Positions 1 through 8,470 of a DNA stretch of 64,000 nucleotides are shown in pieces. Source of the DNA: Roseivirga thermotolerans (lineage in GTDB: Bacteria; Bacteroidota; Bacteroidia; Cytophagales; Cyclobacteriaceae); contig NZ_BNAG01000002.1 of assembly GCF_014653175.1 (NCBI RefSeq), forward strand, positions 1 through 64,000. Reading direction: 5' to 3'. The stretch's first letter is position 1; every line of letters begins with the position of its first letter. A program made the translations under genes and the position numbers. A model generated the notes under the pieces. The model did no database searches, was not told where the DNA came from, and worked only from the letters and a program-made list of their open reading frames with translations.

Positions 1-39
1 TGGTACTGCCCTTACAGGTGGGAGAGTAGGTCGCTGCCG
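1..39 (+). rRNA. rrf: 5S ribosomal RNA, 3' end only
   Basis: The first bases match the conserved 3' part of bacterial 5S rRNA (GTGGGAGAGTAGGTCGCTGCC at about 19-39, with TGGTACTGC before it). The rest of the gene, and presumably the 16S-23S operon, lies to the left of the window. The call rests on remembered 5S consensus; the exact 3' end is approximate. Confidence 0.8.
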
Positions 40-50
40 ATCTTATTATA

Positions 51-79
51 GGGATCCTTATCAAAGGGTCCCTTTTTTT
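51..79 (+). terminator. Rho-independent terminator of the rRNA operon
   Basis: A 7-bp stem, GGGATCC (51-57) with GGGTCCC (66-72) including one G-U pair, encloses an 8-base loop and is followed by seven T (73-79). It lies directly after the 5S end. The next gene (131-1399) converges on it from the minus strand. Confidence 0.85.
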
Positions 80-130
80 ATGCCCTTATTTTTTAAACAT
101 ACCCTATCTCAACTCCATATCCCACTCGCA

Positions 131-1399
131 CTATATAAACCCGCTTATACTTCTTGTCAGGCTTTCGGTTTGAAGATGCGTAGAGAGGACCTGCTGTATA
201 TCTTCTCTGCTGGTGTTGTTTATTGCTTCAAGGTAATTATTATAGAAATCAGTGGGAAGGGACTGCGTGGCAAGGGTTTTGTATTTGGTAATAATTGAGA
301 ATGGACTCGATATGGCATTCAGGTAGTTGCCTATCATGTAATTTTTGACCACTTCTAACTCTTGTGCTGAGACGGGCTCTTCTTGTAACCGTTTAATTTC
401 TTTGTAGATTTCGCGGATAGTTTCTTGTTCATATTCAGCTTTGACATCAGTAGAAATAACGAAATAGCCACTGTGATTTAAGGGATAAAGGCTAGAGTAT
501 ATACCATAGGTGTAGCCTTTATCTTCTCGGATATTCTTCATTAGTCTTGAGCCAAAAAAACCGCCAAGTAGTTCGTTGGCCACCATGAAGCGAAAGTAAT
601 CGGGGCTGCTACGTGTAAATAGCCTTTTACCTAATTTAATGGAGCTTTGTACAAACTTTGAGTCTCTGTGGCTTGTGTCTTTGGGAGCATTACTTTCTTT
701 AAATGAGGGAGTCTCAAACTGCTTGGGTACTTCAGGCTGTCTTTTGGAAAAGTAGCCTGAGATTATTTGATAGTAGTTGCTTGGAAGATCTCCTGAAAGA
801 AAGATGTCGAATGAGCAAGTATAGTTTTTATGAAATGTTTGTAGCTGTTGAGAATTGATTGAATTGATATCTGAAGGATAGAGGCGGTAGCCATAGGGAT
901 GGTCTTTGAAAAGGGCGTTCCTAAGGTTTACTGAGGAAGTATAACTTCCCTTTTGCATATTCAGTTTAAGCCTGTTTTGCTCTTTTTCTTTGAGTGTATT
1001 TAGTGCTTGATCGTGAAATGAGCTTTCATATATGATGTCGCTAAGAAGGCCTATATTCTCATTGAAATGCTTTTTGAGACCATAGATTGAGATAGAAGAG
1101 TGGTCGAAGCCGGGGGTTATTTCGACAAAGCTACCCAGTTCATCTATTTTCTCCGACAGTTGTGCTCCGCTGTATCTATTTGTGCCTTCCAGGAGCATCT
1201 TGATGGCCAGTTGAACCTCAGCTGCATTTTGCGCATTAAGATTGCTTCCTTTTGTAAGTAACTCTATTCGAAATGCCTCTGTGTTTTTTTCAGGGTATGC
1301 ATACAGGTTACCTCCTCCAGGAAGGGAGAACTTTTCGATCGGTGGTAAAGATATTTTTTGAACTTGCTGAACCGAGGGGGCCTGAGTTCTGTCGAGCAT
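131..1399 (-). CDS. M16-family (insulinase-like) protein, non-catalytic type
   Basis: This 422-residue protein has the M16B fold: an N-terminal half with the ELG-S-V region near residues 87-93, and a C-terminal half carrying the conserved GGFFGSRLM and IREDKGYTYG segments (about 279-300) that bind substrate in this family. The zinc motif HxxEH expected in the N-terminal half is missing; the matching place reads LAIKMLLEGT, so neither His nor the Glu pair is present. Such proteins usually act as the inactive partner of an active M16 peptidase; no active partner is visible here. There is no signal peptide, so it is probably cytoplasmic or periplasmic by another route. ATG start one base after the porV stop, so it is probably read from the porV transcript. 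Confidence 0.85.
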   Translation of the reverse strand: MLDRTQAPSVQQVQKISLPPIEKFSLPGGGNLYAYPEKNTEAFRIELLTKGSNLNAQNAAEVQLAIKMLLEGTNRYSGAQLSEKIDELGSFVEITPGFDHSSISIYGLKKHFNENIGLLSDIIYESSFHDQALNTLKEKEQNRLKLNMQKGSYTSSVNLRNALFKDHPYGYRLYPSDINSINSQQLQTFHKNYTCSFDIFLSGDLPSNYYQIISGYFSKRQPEVPKQFETPSFKESNAPKDTSHRDSKFVQSSIKLGKRLFTRSSPDYFRFMVANELLGGFFGSRLMKNIREDKGYTYGIYSSLYPLNHSGYFVISTDVKAEYEQETIREIYKEIKRLQEEPVSAQELEVVKNYMIGNYLNAISSPFSIITKYKTLATQSLPTDFYNNYLEAINNTSREDIQQVLSTHLQTESLTRSISGFI

Positions 1400-1400
1400 A

Positions 1401-2552
1401 TTAATTATCCTCCTTTTTCTTTGAGAAATTGATTATGGCACCAAACCGCAACGTTTCGGCCAATGGATGCTCTTGTAATTGTGGTACTAGATAGGAGAAG
1501 TTCAATTCGATCTTCTCCAGCTTGAAGCCAAGCCCGGCTGTGAAATACTTTCTATTTCCTTTGTTTTCGTGTTCGTAGAAGTAACCGGTTCTGAGGGCAA
1601 ATTTTTCATTGTATTCGTATTCGGCACCAATTGAAAACATTATTTCTTGCAGCTCTTCATTGAATCCTCCGGGGGCATCTCCGAACGAACTAAAAATTCC
1701 ATCCAAAAGGCCTTTATCTCTATGTGATCCATCGGGTTGTGGGGTTGGAACCATCAGCTTACTGACATCTAAGGCAATAGTAATTTTATTGTAGGGGTCG
1801 AGGAATGAAGAAAGTGCAGTACCTAAACGCAAGGTGGTAGGTATGAAGTCTTCTTCATCAGCACTGTTGTATGAAATCTTAGAGCCTATATTGGTAATGG
1901 TGGCTCCGTAAGATATTTGAGACTGTTTGTTTAATACCGTTAATTGTGTTCTGTAGTATACTCCAATGTCTGCTGCAATGCTGGTTCCTGGTTTAGGGTC
2001 AGAAACAGGGCTGGTGGTAATATTGCCTGAGAGATTGGAGAGAATGTACTTACCGGTTACGCCAAGGCTAAGGTTGTCGCTTAGTTTACGTGAATAACTT
2101 GCGGCAATGGAGAACTCTCTTGGAGTGAAACTTCCTATGGGTTGTCCGGCTCCATTGGTTAATTCTATATCGCCAAGATTGAAGTAGGTAAGTGCTACAC
2201 CAAAGGCTTGTTCATCATCTATTTTTTTAAAACCGGAGAGGTAGGAGAGCGACATATCGTCTACATATTTTTTTAACCATGGGGTGAAGGTGATGCCGAG
2301 TCCTGAGTTTTGGTTTATTTGGGATAGTTTGGCCGGATTCCAAAATGTGGCATTAAGATCTGGGTTAGTAGCTACACCAACGTCTCCCATGGCTCCTGAT
2401 ACAGGGTCTGGAGCAATGGTGAGAAAAGGTACGGCTGTTCCAATTACATTTCTATCTGTATCCTGGCCACTTATGTTTCCTGAGTTTTGTCCAAAGGTAT
2501 TGAGAGTGATGTAGGAGAGGAGTATGGTGAAGATGAAAATCCTATGTTGCAT
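1401..2552 (-). CDS. porV: Type IX secretion system outer-membrane protein PorV (LptO)
   Basis: PorV is a FadL-like 14-strand outer-membrane barrel that takes cargo from the SprA channel and hands it to the PorU sortase. The family hallmark is visible just after the signal peptide: TAVPFLTIAPDPVSGAMGD followed by a segment ending FWNPAKL. The body is rich in alternating beta-strand pattern and ends in a barrel-like strand. Start: the longest frame begins at a TTG at 2567, but the ATG at 2552 gives a better signal peptide (MQHRIFIFTILLSYITL, cleavage after FGQ) and lies just downstream of a promoter-like TATCTTTG box (2565-2572) that covers the TTG. Length 383 residues, normal for the family. 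It follows porU, its functional partner. Confidence 0.95.
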   Translation of the reverse strand: MQHRIFIFTILLSYITLNTFGQNSGNISGQDTDRNVIGTAVPFLTIAPDPVSGAMGDVGVATNPDLNATFWNPAKLSQINQNSGLGITFTPWLKKYVDDMSLSYLSGFKKIDDEQAFGVALTYFNLGDIELTNGAGQPIGSFTPREFSIAASYSRKLSDNLSLGVTGKYILSNLSGNITTSPVSDPKPGTSIAADIGVYYRTQLTVLNKQSQISYGATITNIGSKISYNSADEEDFIPTTLRLGTALSSFLDPYNKITIALDVSKLMVPTPQPDGSHRDKGLLDGIFSSFGDAPGGFNEELQEIMFSIGAEYEYNEKFALRTGYFYEHENKGNRKYFTAGLGFKLEKIELNFSYLVPQLQEHPLAETLRFGAIINFSKKKEDN

Positions 2553-2564
2553 GAATTTTTTGTT

Positions 2565-2572
2565 CAAAGATA
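2565..2572 (-). promoter_or_regulatory. Candidate -7 promoter box for porV
   Basis: Minus-strand TATCTTTG matches the Bacteroidota -7 consensus TAnnTTTG. It sits between the porU stop and the porV ATG (2552). No clean TTTG is found at the -33 spacing (TTTC at 18 bases), so this is a partial match. Confidence 0.35.
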
Positions 2573-2583
2573 GTACGTAATAG

Positions 2584-5500
2584 TTAATTTGAAATTATGA
2601 GTTTTCTGCGTACAAAGTCGCTTTTTCCCGTTGTTTTTGAAACTATTTTGAGTGTATAAAAGTAAATGCCGGCATTTAGTCGTTGTTGGTTACTGTCTTT
2701 TCCGTTCCAGTTTATCTCTAATGTAGCTTCTGCACTGAGCACTTCTTGTTCTATTCGGTGTACAGGTTTGCCTTGATTACTGATAATATCAACACTTACC
2801 AGAAGGTTTTCCTGTACCAATTTGTGAGATACTTTAAAAAAGGTTTCCTCTATAAACGGATTCGGATAGGATTTTATTTCTGTGATGTACGATGAATTCT
2901 CCATTACCTCAAACTCCAGGTATTCAACGGCTGCATTTCCGTGTGAGTCTCTTGCTCTTACTTCTATGCGGTGTTTGCCTTCTGGAAGACCTTGCAACAA
3001 AGTGGTTGCCATACCACGCCCCGCTTTGTCTGGCAGAGTGGTGAAGGTTTCTCCCAGATCTATCTGTAGTGTGTCATTAAGAATGAGCAATAGGTTTTGA
3101 CCCAGTACGGCATTGGAAATGTTTATACCGGTTTGGTCTCTAAGCTTTACAATGGCTAAAACATCAGGGTCGAAGGGACTCTGAGGGGGGGGCAGGGTAT
3201 CATTGAGGAAAATTCTGATTTCAGGGGGGGCGGTATCTGTGACCGGACTGGGGTGTGTGCCACCAAGTGTGAAGGAAAGAGTGCTACCTAAAGCCTCTTG
3301 ATGGTTGGTTTTTGCATAGGCCTGAATTTTTCCATGACCGAAAGAGTAGTCGATGTTTTTAGGGATTGTAAAATTTATGGTAAAATGGCCAGCTTCTACT
3401 GTGGCTTCTCCTCTAAATAATACCCGGTCTCTTTCCTTATATTCGAAAGGAGCATTTTCTGAACCAAGGGTAATTTTCGGTTGGGTCTTGTCTAATAGTT
3501 CTATGGTGGCTATTCCGTTAAAGTTGGGGGCAACAGAACCATTGGAGATAATTCGGCCACGAACTTGAATCGGTTGAAGCGCCCTTAGTGTATCTGTTTC
3601 AGTGGGTTCTTTTTCATTTATGTGTGTTATTTCTACCTGATTCTGAGGATATGCAAGCCTCATGCTTGGGTCGCCAAGGAGGATGAAATTTCGGTTTAGG
3701 CTTCCTTGTAGTGAATTATTTTTAGTGAATTTGATGACATCCCCGAGTCGTTGGTACTCTCCGTTGTTTTGTTTGAGCATGGAACCGTAAAGAGCTTCGT
3801 TCAGGCGATAATTGGTGCTGGAAAATACAGGCCGGGCGGTTGTTAAGAGTCCAATAGCTCCACCGGTGTTTTTAAAAATCAATCGTTCCGCTCCCGATTC
3901 TGTATTAGGATCGTCATTTCGTCCGAACTCGCAAGTGGCAGTAATCAGAAAAGGCATTTTGTAGGTATTTCGCCACTGATCTATATGATTGAATGTGAGT
4001 ATGCGTTCTTGGGTCCAACCAAATTCAGCACCATGACCTGTAAAGTTGATGATCAGTTTTCCCTGGTTTACGGCATCGAGCAATGCTTTTTCTGCAGCCG
4101 GAGAAAACTCGCCATTAGGCTTTCTTTCCTGTTCGAATGCATCGAGATAGAACTTGTTTACCCGAAATTGATGATAAGTAGTGTCTACCAGAGTAGCGAG
4201 CTGATCGGCATCGCGCTGGTGAATATTTCTGTCTCCATCGTCTGCAACAAAGAGAATTTTACTTTTCCAGTTGCCCATAGTGTTTGGATGGGTATGGTAT
4301 AGAATGATTTTATCTATAGCTTTTTTGGCCTGATCGTAGTTGCGTGCAGGTATGCGTCCTATACCAATGTCTAGTTGATGATCTCCTGATGTAGACTCCT
4401 CCCAGAAGCCCTCGTCATTATCCATAAAGCCAAAGAAATCGTCTGAGGAATAAGACAATAGCGGGTGTATGGAGTTTCTCGACTCATAAGTGGGTACGAA
4501 GTTGGTATTGTCTGATACTCTGTTTTTATAATCAAATGAGCCTTTTCCCAAAAAGAGCACATACTTTAAGTTGCCCTGATCGTATTTGTGTCTAATGAAA
4601 TCGCGAATGGCCACAATATCCTGGCGGCCGCTGCTAAACTCATTGTAGATTTGTGAGGTTGAAGCTACTTGAACGCTCATAAGGTCGTGCGTTCTTCTAA
4701 ATGTGGCTAAACGCTCGGCCTGTGATATTAAACTCTCATGAGTAACAATTAAAAAGTCGACCGAAGGGGTTGCTCTGAGGTTTTGATTAGCTATGGACTT
4801 AAACTGAAGGGGCTCTGGTAAACTTGATGGATTAAAAACCTGATATGTAACTTGTTCTTCTGCAAAAGCTCCAAACTGGGCTTGGTTGTTCGATCGGCTG
4901 AATTCCTGAATAGCAATATTGGATGGGTCCGAAATATTCCAAATGACCAGATCGTTGCCTGAAGTTTCTAACTGATATGTAACTAAGCCCGAATGGTCGG
5001 GGGTGAACCGGAGTGTTTTCTGCTCAGTTTGGAATGCAGCTTTTGCCTCTACCTCTACAAGGTATTTATCTAAATAGGCCACGGCATTGCCTGAGCTATT
5101 TCTGTCATAAGAGAAACTAACTTCTAAAGCACCAGAACTGAGTAGATTTAACGGAATAGAGAAGCTGTTTTGCTGGATATTGCCTTTTATGGTGTATTGT
5201 GAGTTGGGTATGGCATTGAAGTTCATTTGTCCGACTTCCGATCCATTCACTTTTATGGAGGCTTGGGTAGTGGTAAAGGCCTGTGCCACAAGGCTTGCAT
5301 GAATTGTGGCCTGGGTTGCTTCAGCTAAACCGGTTAGGCTGTGCTGAAAGGAGATTGGAACGGAGGTAATGCTTTCGCCAAGCCATTCTCTACCGGAAGA
5401 CAGCAGGTTAATTAGGTCATTTTCATGATAAAACAGATACCTGGATTGAGTGATTTTTTGATGTTCGGTGCCTAGATTGGGAGTCTGTCGAGCCCTTTTT

Positions 5501-5943
5501 CCGGCAGAAGGTTTATGTGTAAGGAAATAAAATACACTGTCGGAATAGAGATTTTTTTCTACCTGAAATGTTTCCGTAGTGCCATCGTAGATGGTTTTGT
5601 GGGGTGAATCTACATAGAACAGGATAAAATCGTTTTCGTTGAACACACCATCGTTTGCTCCCGACACCACTATGGCGTTTTCAGTGAGGTCAATCGGTCG
5701 TTGGTCGCTGTTAGATTGAGGGAGCATGCCTCCCGGATTTCCGTAAACGGCCAATTGGCGAGGGTCTATGCTTTCCGGAGAAAAGCCCATTTCGCGCAGT
5801 TTGTTCCATGAGATTTTATATACACCGGGAGAGGTAAAGCCCATCTTCACCCAGTGCCCTTCGGCCAAAACACTTGCTTGCTGGGCATGCAGTATAGGCT
5901 GCATGAAACAGAGGAGCGCAATAATGAGGTGTTTGGCTTTCAA
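2584..5943 (-). CDS. porU: Type IX secretion system sortase PorU
   Basis: PorU is the cell-surface C25 (gingipain-type) cysteine protease that removes the C-terminal signal of T9SS cargo and links the cargo to lipopolysaccharide. The 1119-residue protein has an N-terminal signal peptide ending LHAQ, beta-rich domains to about 390, a caspase-like C25 domain (about 395-760) with catalytic His637 in NFTGHGAEFG and Cys671 in ITATCEFGRND, and a C-terminal Ig-like region with a YPNPF / AGIYFYTL ending like T9SS C-terminal domains. The start codon appears to be TTG: the next in-frame ATG (residue 14) would cut the signal peptide in half. It lies 16 bases upstream of porV stop-to-start territory and 26 bases after pssA, so it may be in one transcript with pssA. 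Confidence 0.95.
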   Translation of the reverse strand: MKAKHLIIALLCFMQPILHAQQASVLAEGHWVKMGFTSPGVYKISWNKLREMGFSPESIDPRQLAVYGNPGGMLPQSNSDQRPIDLTENAIVVSGANDGVFNENDFILFYVDSPHKTIYDGTTETFQVEKNLYSDSVFYFLTHKPSAGKRARQTPNLGTEHQKITQSRYLFYHENDLINLLSSGREWLGESITSVPISFQHSLTGLAEATQATIHASLVAQAFTTTQASIKVNGSEVGQMNFNAIPNSQYTIKGNIQQNSFSIPLNLLSSGALEVSFSYDRNSSGNAVAYLDKYLVEVEAKAAFQTEQKTLRFTPDHSGLVTYQLETSGNDLVIWNISDPSNIAIQEFSRSNNQAQFGAFAEEQVTYQVFNPSSLPEPLQFKSIANQNLRATPSVDFLIVTHESLISQAERLATFRRTHDLMSVQVASTSQIYNEFSSGRQDIVAIRDFIRHKYDQGNLKYVLFLGKGSFDYKNRVSDNTNFVPTYESRNSIHPLLSYSSDDFFGFMDNDEGFWEESTSGDHQLDIGIGRIPARNYDQAKKAIDKIILYHTHPNTMGNWKSKILFVADDGDRNIHQRDADQLATLVDTTYHQFRVNKFYLDAFEQERKPNGEFSPAAEKALLDAVNQGKLIINFTGHGAEFGWTQERILTFNHIDQWRNTYKMPFLITATCEFGRNDDPNTESGAERLIFKNTGGAIGLLTTARPVFSSTNYRLNEALYGSMLKQNNGEYQRLGDVIKFTKNNSLQGSLNRNFILLGDPSMRLAYPQNQVEITHINEKEPTETDTLRALQPIQVRGRIISNGSVAPNFNGIATIELLDKTQPKITLGSENAPFEYKERDRVLFRGEATVEAGHFTINFTIPKNIDYSFGHGKIQAYAKTNHQEALGSTLSFTLGGTHPSPVTDTAPPEIRIFLNDTLPPPQSPFDPDVLAIVKLRDQTGINISNAVLGQNLLLILNDTLQIDLGETFTTLPDKAGRGMATTLLQGLPEGKHRIEVRARDSHGNAAVEYLEFEVMENSSYITEIKSYPNPFIEETFFKVSHKLVQENLLVSVDIISNQGKPVHRIEQEVLSAEATLEINWNGKDSNQQRLNAGIYFYTLKIVSKTTGKSDFVRRKLIISN

Positions 5944-5969
5944 TGTTTTAAGTTGCTGATTTATAACGT

Positions 5970-6686
5970 TTAAACTTTGTGGGTTGTATTTTCGGAGCTT
6001 CTAAAATTAACGGTGAGCGACAGCAGCAAATAAAGCATCATTAGGTAAGGAGCCGAGTCGAACCTAAACACGGCTACCAAGGGTATAGTTGAAAGTAGTA
6101 GTGTATATTTCTCCCAATTATGCCTAAAAGCAAATCCTTTGAATTTTAATGAGATCATTTTCATGGGGCTTACCATAAGAAATGAAAAAAATACGGCCAG
6201 TACTATGAACCAATAGCTTGCTTCATGAAGGGTTTGCCCAAAGTAGCTCGATTGATTGTATATAACTATGGGGAGTGCGGAAACAAACAGTCCATGGGCC
6301 GTAGTAGAAATGCCCTTAAAAACGGCACTTTGATTATCTGAGATATTGAAAATGGCCAGTCGTATGGCCGAACAAACGGGAACTAGTAAAATGAGATATC
6401 CCCAACCTTCTATCGGGAAATAGGATGCATATATAAAGGTGGGGAGCACCCCAAATGTGACCAAATCGGCTAGTGAATCGAGCTGCACACCGAATTTTGA
6501 AGGCACCTTAAGCGCTCTTGCCAAAGCACCATCGAGCAAGTCGCAAAAGGCAGCTGCAAAAACAAAGTAGTGCACTTTGGGTTCACTGCCCTCCGGGGCG
6601 GAAAGTATATGTTCTATAGCCAAAACCCCAAGGACCAGGTTGGTTAGCGTAAACAGGTTAGGTATGTTTTTTATAATCCATTTCAT
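5970..6686 (-). CDS. pssA: CDP-diacylglycerol-serine O-phosphatidyltransferase
   Basis: This inner-membrane enzyme makes phosphatidylserine from CDP-diacylglycerol and serine, the precursor of phosphatidylethanolamine. The CDP-alcohol phosphotransferase motif D-G-x2-A-R-x8-G-x3-D-x3-D is complete: Asp52, Gly53, Ala56, Arg57, Gly66, Asp70, Asp74, with an extra Asp49. Several membrane segments surround it. The longest frame starts at a TTG (6698); the ATG at 6686 overlaps the stop of the upstream hydrolase gene as ATGA, the usual sign of translational coupling, and starts with a family-like MKWIIKNIPNLFTL. Length 238 residues, normal. No phosphatidylserine decarboxylase gene is visible nearby. 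Confidence 0.93.
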   Translation of the reverse strand: MKWIIKNIPNLFTLTNLVLGVLAIEHILSAPEGSEPKVHYFVFAAAFCDLLDGALARALKVPSKFGVQLDSLADLVTFGVLPTFIYASYFPIEGWGYLILLVPVCSAIRLAIFNISDNQSAVFKGISTTAHGLFVSALPIVIYNQSSYFGQTLHEASYWFIVLAVFFSFLMVSPMKMISLKFKGFAFRHNWEKYTLLLSTIPLVAVFRFDSAPYLMMLYLLLSLTVNFRSSENTTHKV

Positions 6687-7321
6687 TGGATGGCGCAAAA
6701 AGGGTTGTACTTCTTTTCGTGACTAATGGTGGTGGGAATGCCGTGACCTGGATACACCAGAGTTTCATCATTTAACTTAAAGAATTTCTCCCGAATACTG
6801 GCAATTAAGGTGTCGTAATTCCCTCCCGGTAAATCAGTTCTGCCAATGCTTTCATGGAACAGAACATCTCCACCAATAAGAAATCCGTCCTTCCGGTTAT
6901 AAAAAGCTATGTGTCCGGGGGCGTGTCCGGGTACAAAAAGTACTTCGAGTTGGCCACTGCCCACCTCTACGGTATCACCTTCTTTAAGGAAGAAATCCGG
7001 TTGCGAGGGGGTATACTTTTGAAAGCCGTAGCTTGGTGCATAGGCTTCTACCGATCTGAGCGTATCAAGATCGTTTTCTCCAATGTAGAGTGGGGCGTTA
7101 AATTGACGCATAGCAAACGCATTACCCAATACATGGTCTATGTGGCCATGTGTATTCAATATTTTTTCTATGTGAATGGATTCTCGTTCTATGTAGCTAA
7201 CCAGTTGAGATTCTTCGGCCGGATCGAAACATCCCGGGTCAATAATAACTCCTTTGCCCTCTTCATATACCACATAGGTGTTTTCCATAAAAGGGTTGAA
7301 CGTGAATGTTTTTACGTGCAT
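6683..7321 (-). CDS. Metallo-beta-lactamase fold hydrolase (glyoxalase II-like)
   Basis: A 212-residue cytoplasmic hydrolase of the glyoxalase II-like branch. Metal ligands are all present: THGHIDH (His58, His60, Asp62, His63), the PGHAPGH segment (His137), Asp152 in GGDVLF, and His193 in YPGHG. It is shorter than true glyoxalase II (no C-terminal helical substrate domain), which resembles the YcbL-type enzymes; the actual thioester substrate cannot be named. It is the first gene of the group running to porV, and its stop overlaps the pssA start by four bases. ATG start at 7321. Confidence 0.88.
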   Translation of the reverse strand: MHVKTFTFNPFMENTYVVYEEGKGVIIDPGCFDPAEESQLVSYIERESIHIEKILNTHGHIDHVLGNAFAMRQFNAPLYIGENDLDTLRSVEAYAPSYGFQKYTPSQPDFFLKEGDTVEVGSGQLEVLFVPGHAPGHIAFYNRKDGFLIGGDVLFHESIGRTDLPGGNYDTLIASIREKFFKLNDETLVYPGHGIPTTISHEKKYNPFCAIQ

Positions 7322-7396
7322 ACTTTAACCGTTTAAAAGCTCTAAATTTCACCGTTTATTCAAGAGTTATCAAGAATACTTCGATAATTTCGCTGC

Positions 7397-8449
7397 ATGA
7401 GGGTGGACTATCTTGTGGTTGGAGCCGGGATTGCCGGTAGTGTATTAGCAAGACAACTCTTGGAGATGGGAAAACGAGTTATGGTTATCGATGAACCATC
7501 GCTTTCCAATAGTTCGAAAGTTGCAGGAGGGTTGTATAATCCCATTACGGGTAGAAAAATGGTTAAGACCTGGAATGGAGATGTGTTGTTTGAATATCTG
7601 GATGGCTTTTACCGGGAATGGGAAAACGACCTGGACGAGTCTTTTTTCTATAGTATTCCTATTTACAGGCCTTTCTTCTCTATAGAAGAACAAAATGAGT
7701 GGATGGCGAAGAGTATTGAGCCAGCCTATATCTCTTACATTGCCGGTATTAAGCAAAAACCTTTTTGTGAAGATGAAGTGCAGAACCCTTATGGAGGAAT
7801 TTTACTGAATAAATCAGGATACCTAGACACAGCTACTCTGTTGAAAAGTTTCAGAGCTTATTTAGTAAAGTCGGGCTTGCTTCTGGAAAGCCAATTCAAC
7901 CCCAATAAGCTTCAAAAAATGGGAGGGAACTACACCTACGAAGGAATAGACTTTCGCCATTTGGTTTTTTGCGATGGTCACCTCTCAACCACCAATCCAT
8001 GGTTCAGTTGGTTGCCATACCGGCCGGTGAAGGGGGAGTTACTTTTCATTAAATCTAGCGTTATGCCAAGGGTAATTTACAATAGAGGTGTATTTGTTAT
8101 ACCCTTGGGCAGTGGAATGTGTAAGTGTGGATCTACTTACGATCATGGCCAACTGGACGAAATTCCAACCATTGCCGCAAAAAGTGAGTTAATAGATCGT
8201 GTGAAGAGCCTGGTGAATTTTGACTTTGAGGTGATAGACCAGAAGGCAGGAATAAGGCCTGCCACAAAAGACCGAAAGCCTTTTGTTGGCAGGCATTTTG
8301 AAGAGAGAAATATCTGGATTTTCAATGGGCTTGGAGCTAAGGGAGTGTCGTTGGCCCCATATTATGCAAGACAACTTGCATTACATATGGAAGAAAACGG
8401 AGCACTGGATGATGAAGTCAATATTGAAAGGTTTTTTTCGTTATTTTAA
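7397..8449 (+). CDS. FAD-dependent oxidoreductase, DAO family
   Basis: The 350-residue protein opens with a dinucleotide-binding motif, VVGAGIAGSVLARQLLEMG followed by an acidic Asp at the end of strand two (about residues 6-32), and ends with the second FAD contact region GLGAKGVSLAPYYA near residue 313. This is the layout of D-amino-acid/glycine oxidase type enzymes. A VKGELL segment at about 210 also fits the family. Substrate is unknown; homologues in Bacteroidota are annotated only as FAD-dependent oxidoreductases. It is transcribed away from the MBL gene and is followed 21 bases later by the large TolB-like gene, so the two may be co-transcribed. Confidence 0.85.
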   Translation: MRVDYLVVGAGIAGSVLARQLLEMGKRVMVIDEPSLSNSSKVAGGLYNPITGRKMVKTWNGDVLFEYLDGFYREWENDLDESFFYSIPIYRPFFSIEEQNEWMAKSIEPAYISYIAGIKQKPFCEDEVQNPYGGILLNKSGYLDTATLLKSFRAYLVKSGLLLESQFNPNKLQKMGGNYTYEGIDFRHLVFCDGHLSTTNPWFSWLPYRPVKGELLFIKSSVMPRVIYNRGVFVIPLGSGMCKCGSTYDHGQLDEIPTIAAKSELIDRVKSLVNFDFEVIDQKAGIRPATKDRKPFVGRHFEERNIWIFNGLGAKGVSLAPYYARQLALHMEENGALDDEVNIERFFSLF

Positions 8450-8470
8450 GAGTTTCTTCGACAACCACAT

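Noticed and set aside
6854-7336. 160-residue open frame on the plus strand
   Set aside because: It is antisense to the metallo-hydrolase gene with all metal ligands; low-quality composition.
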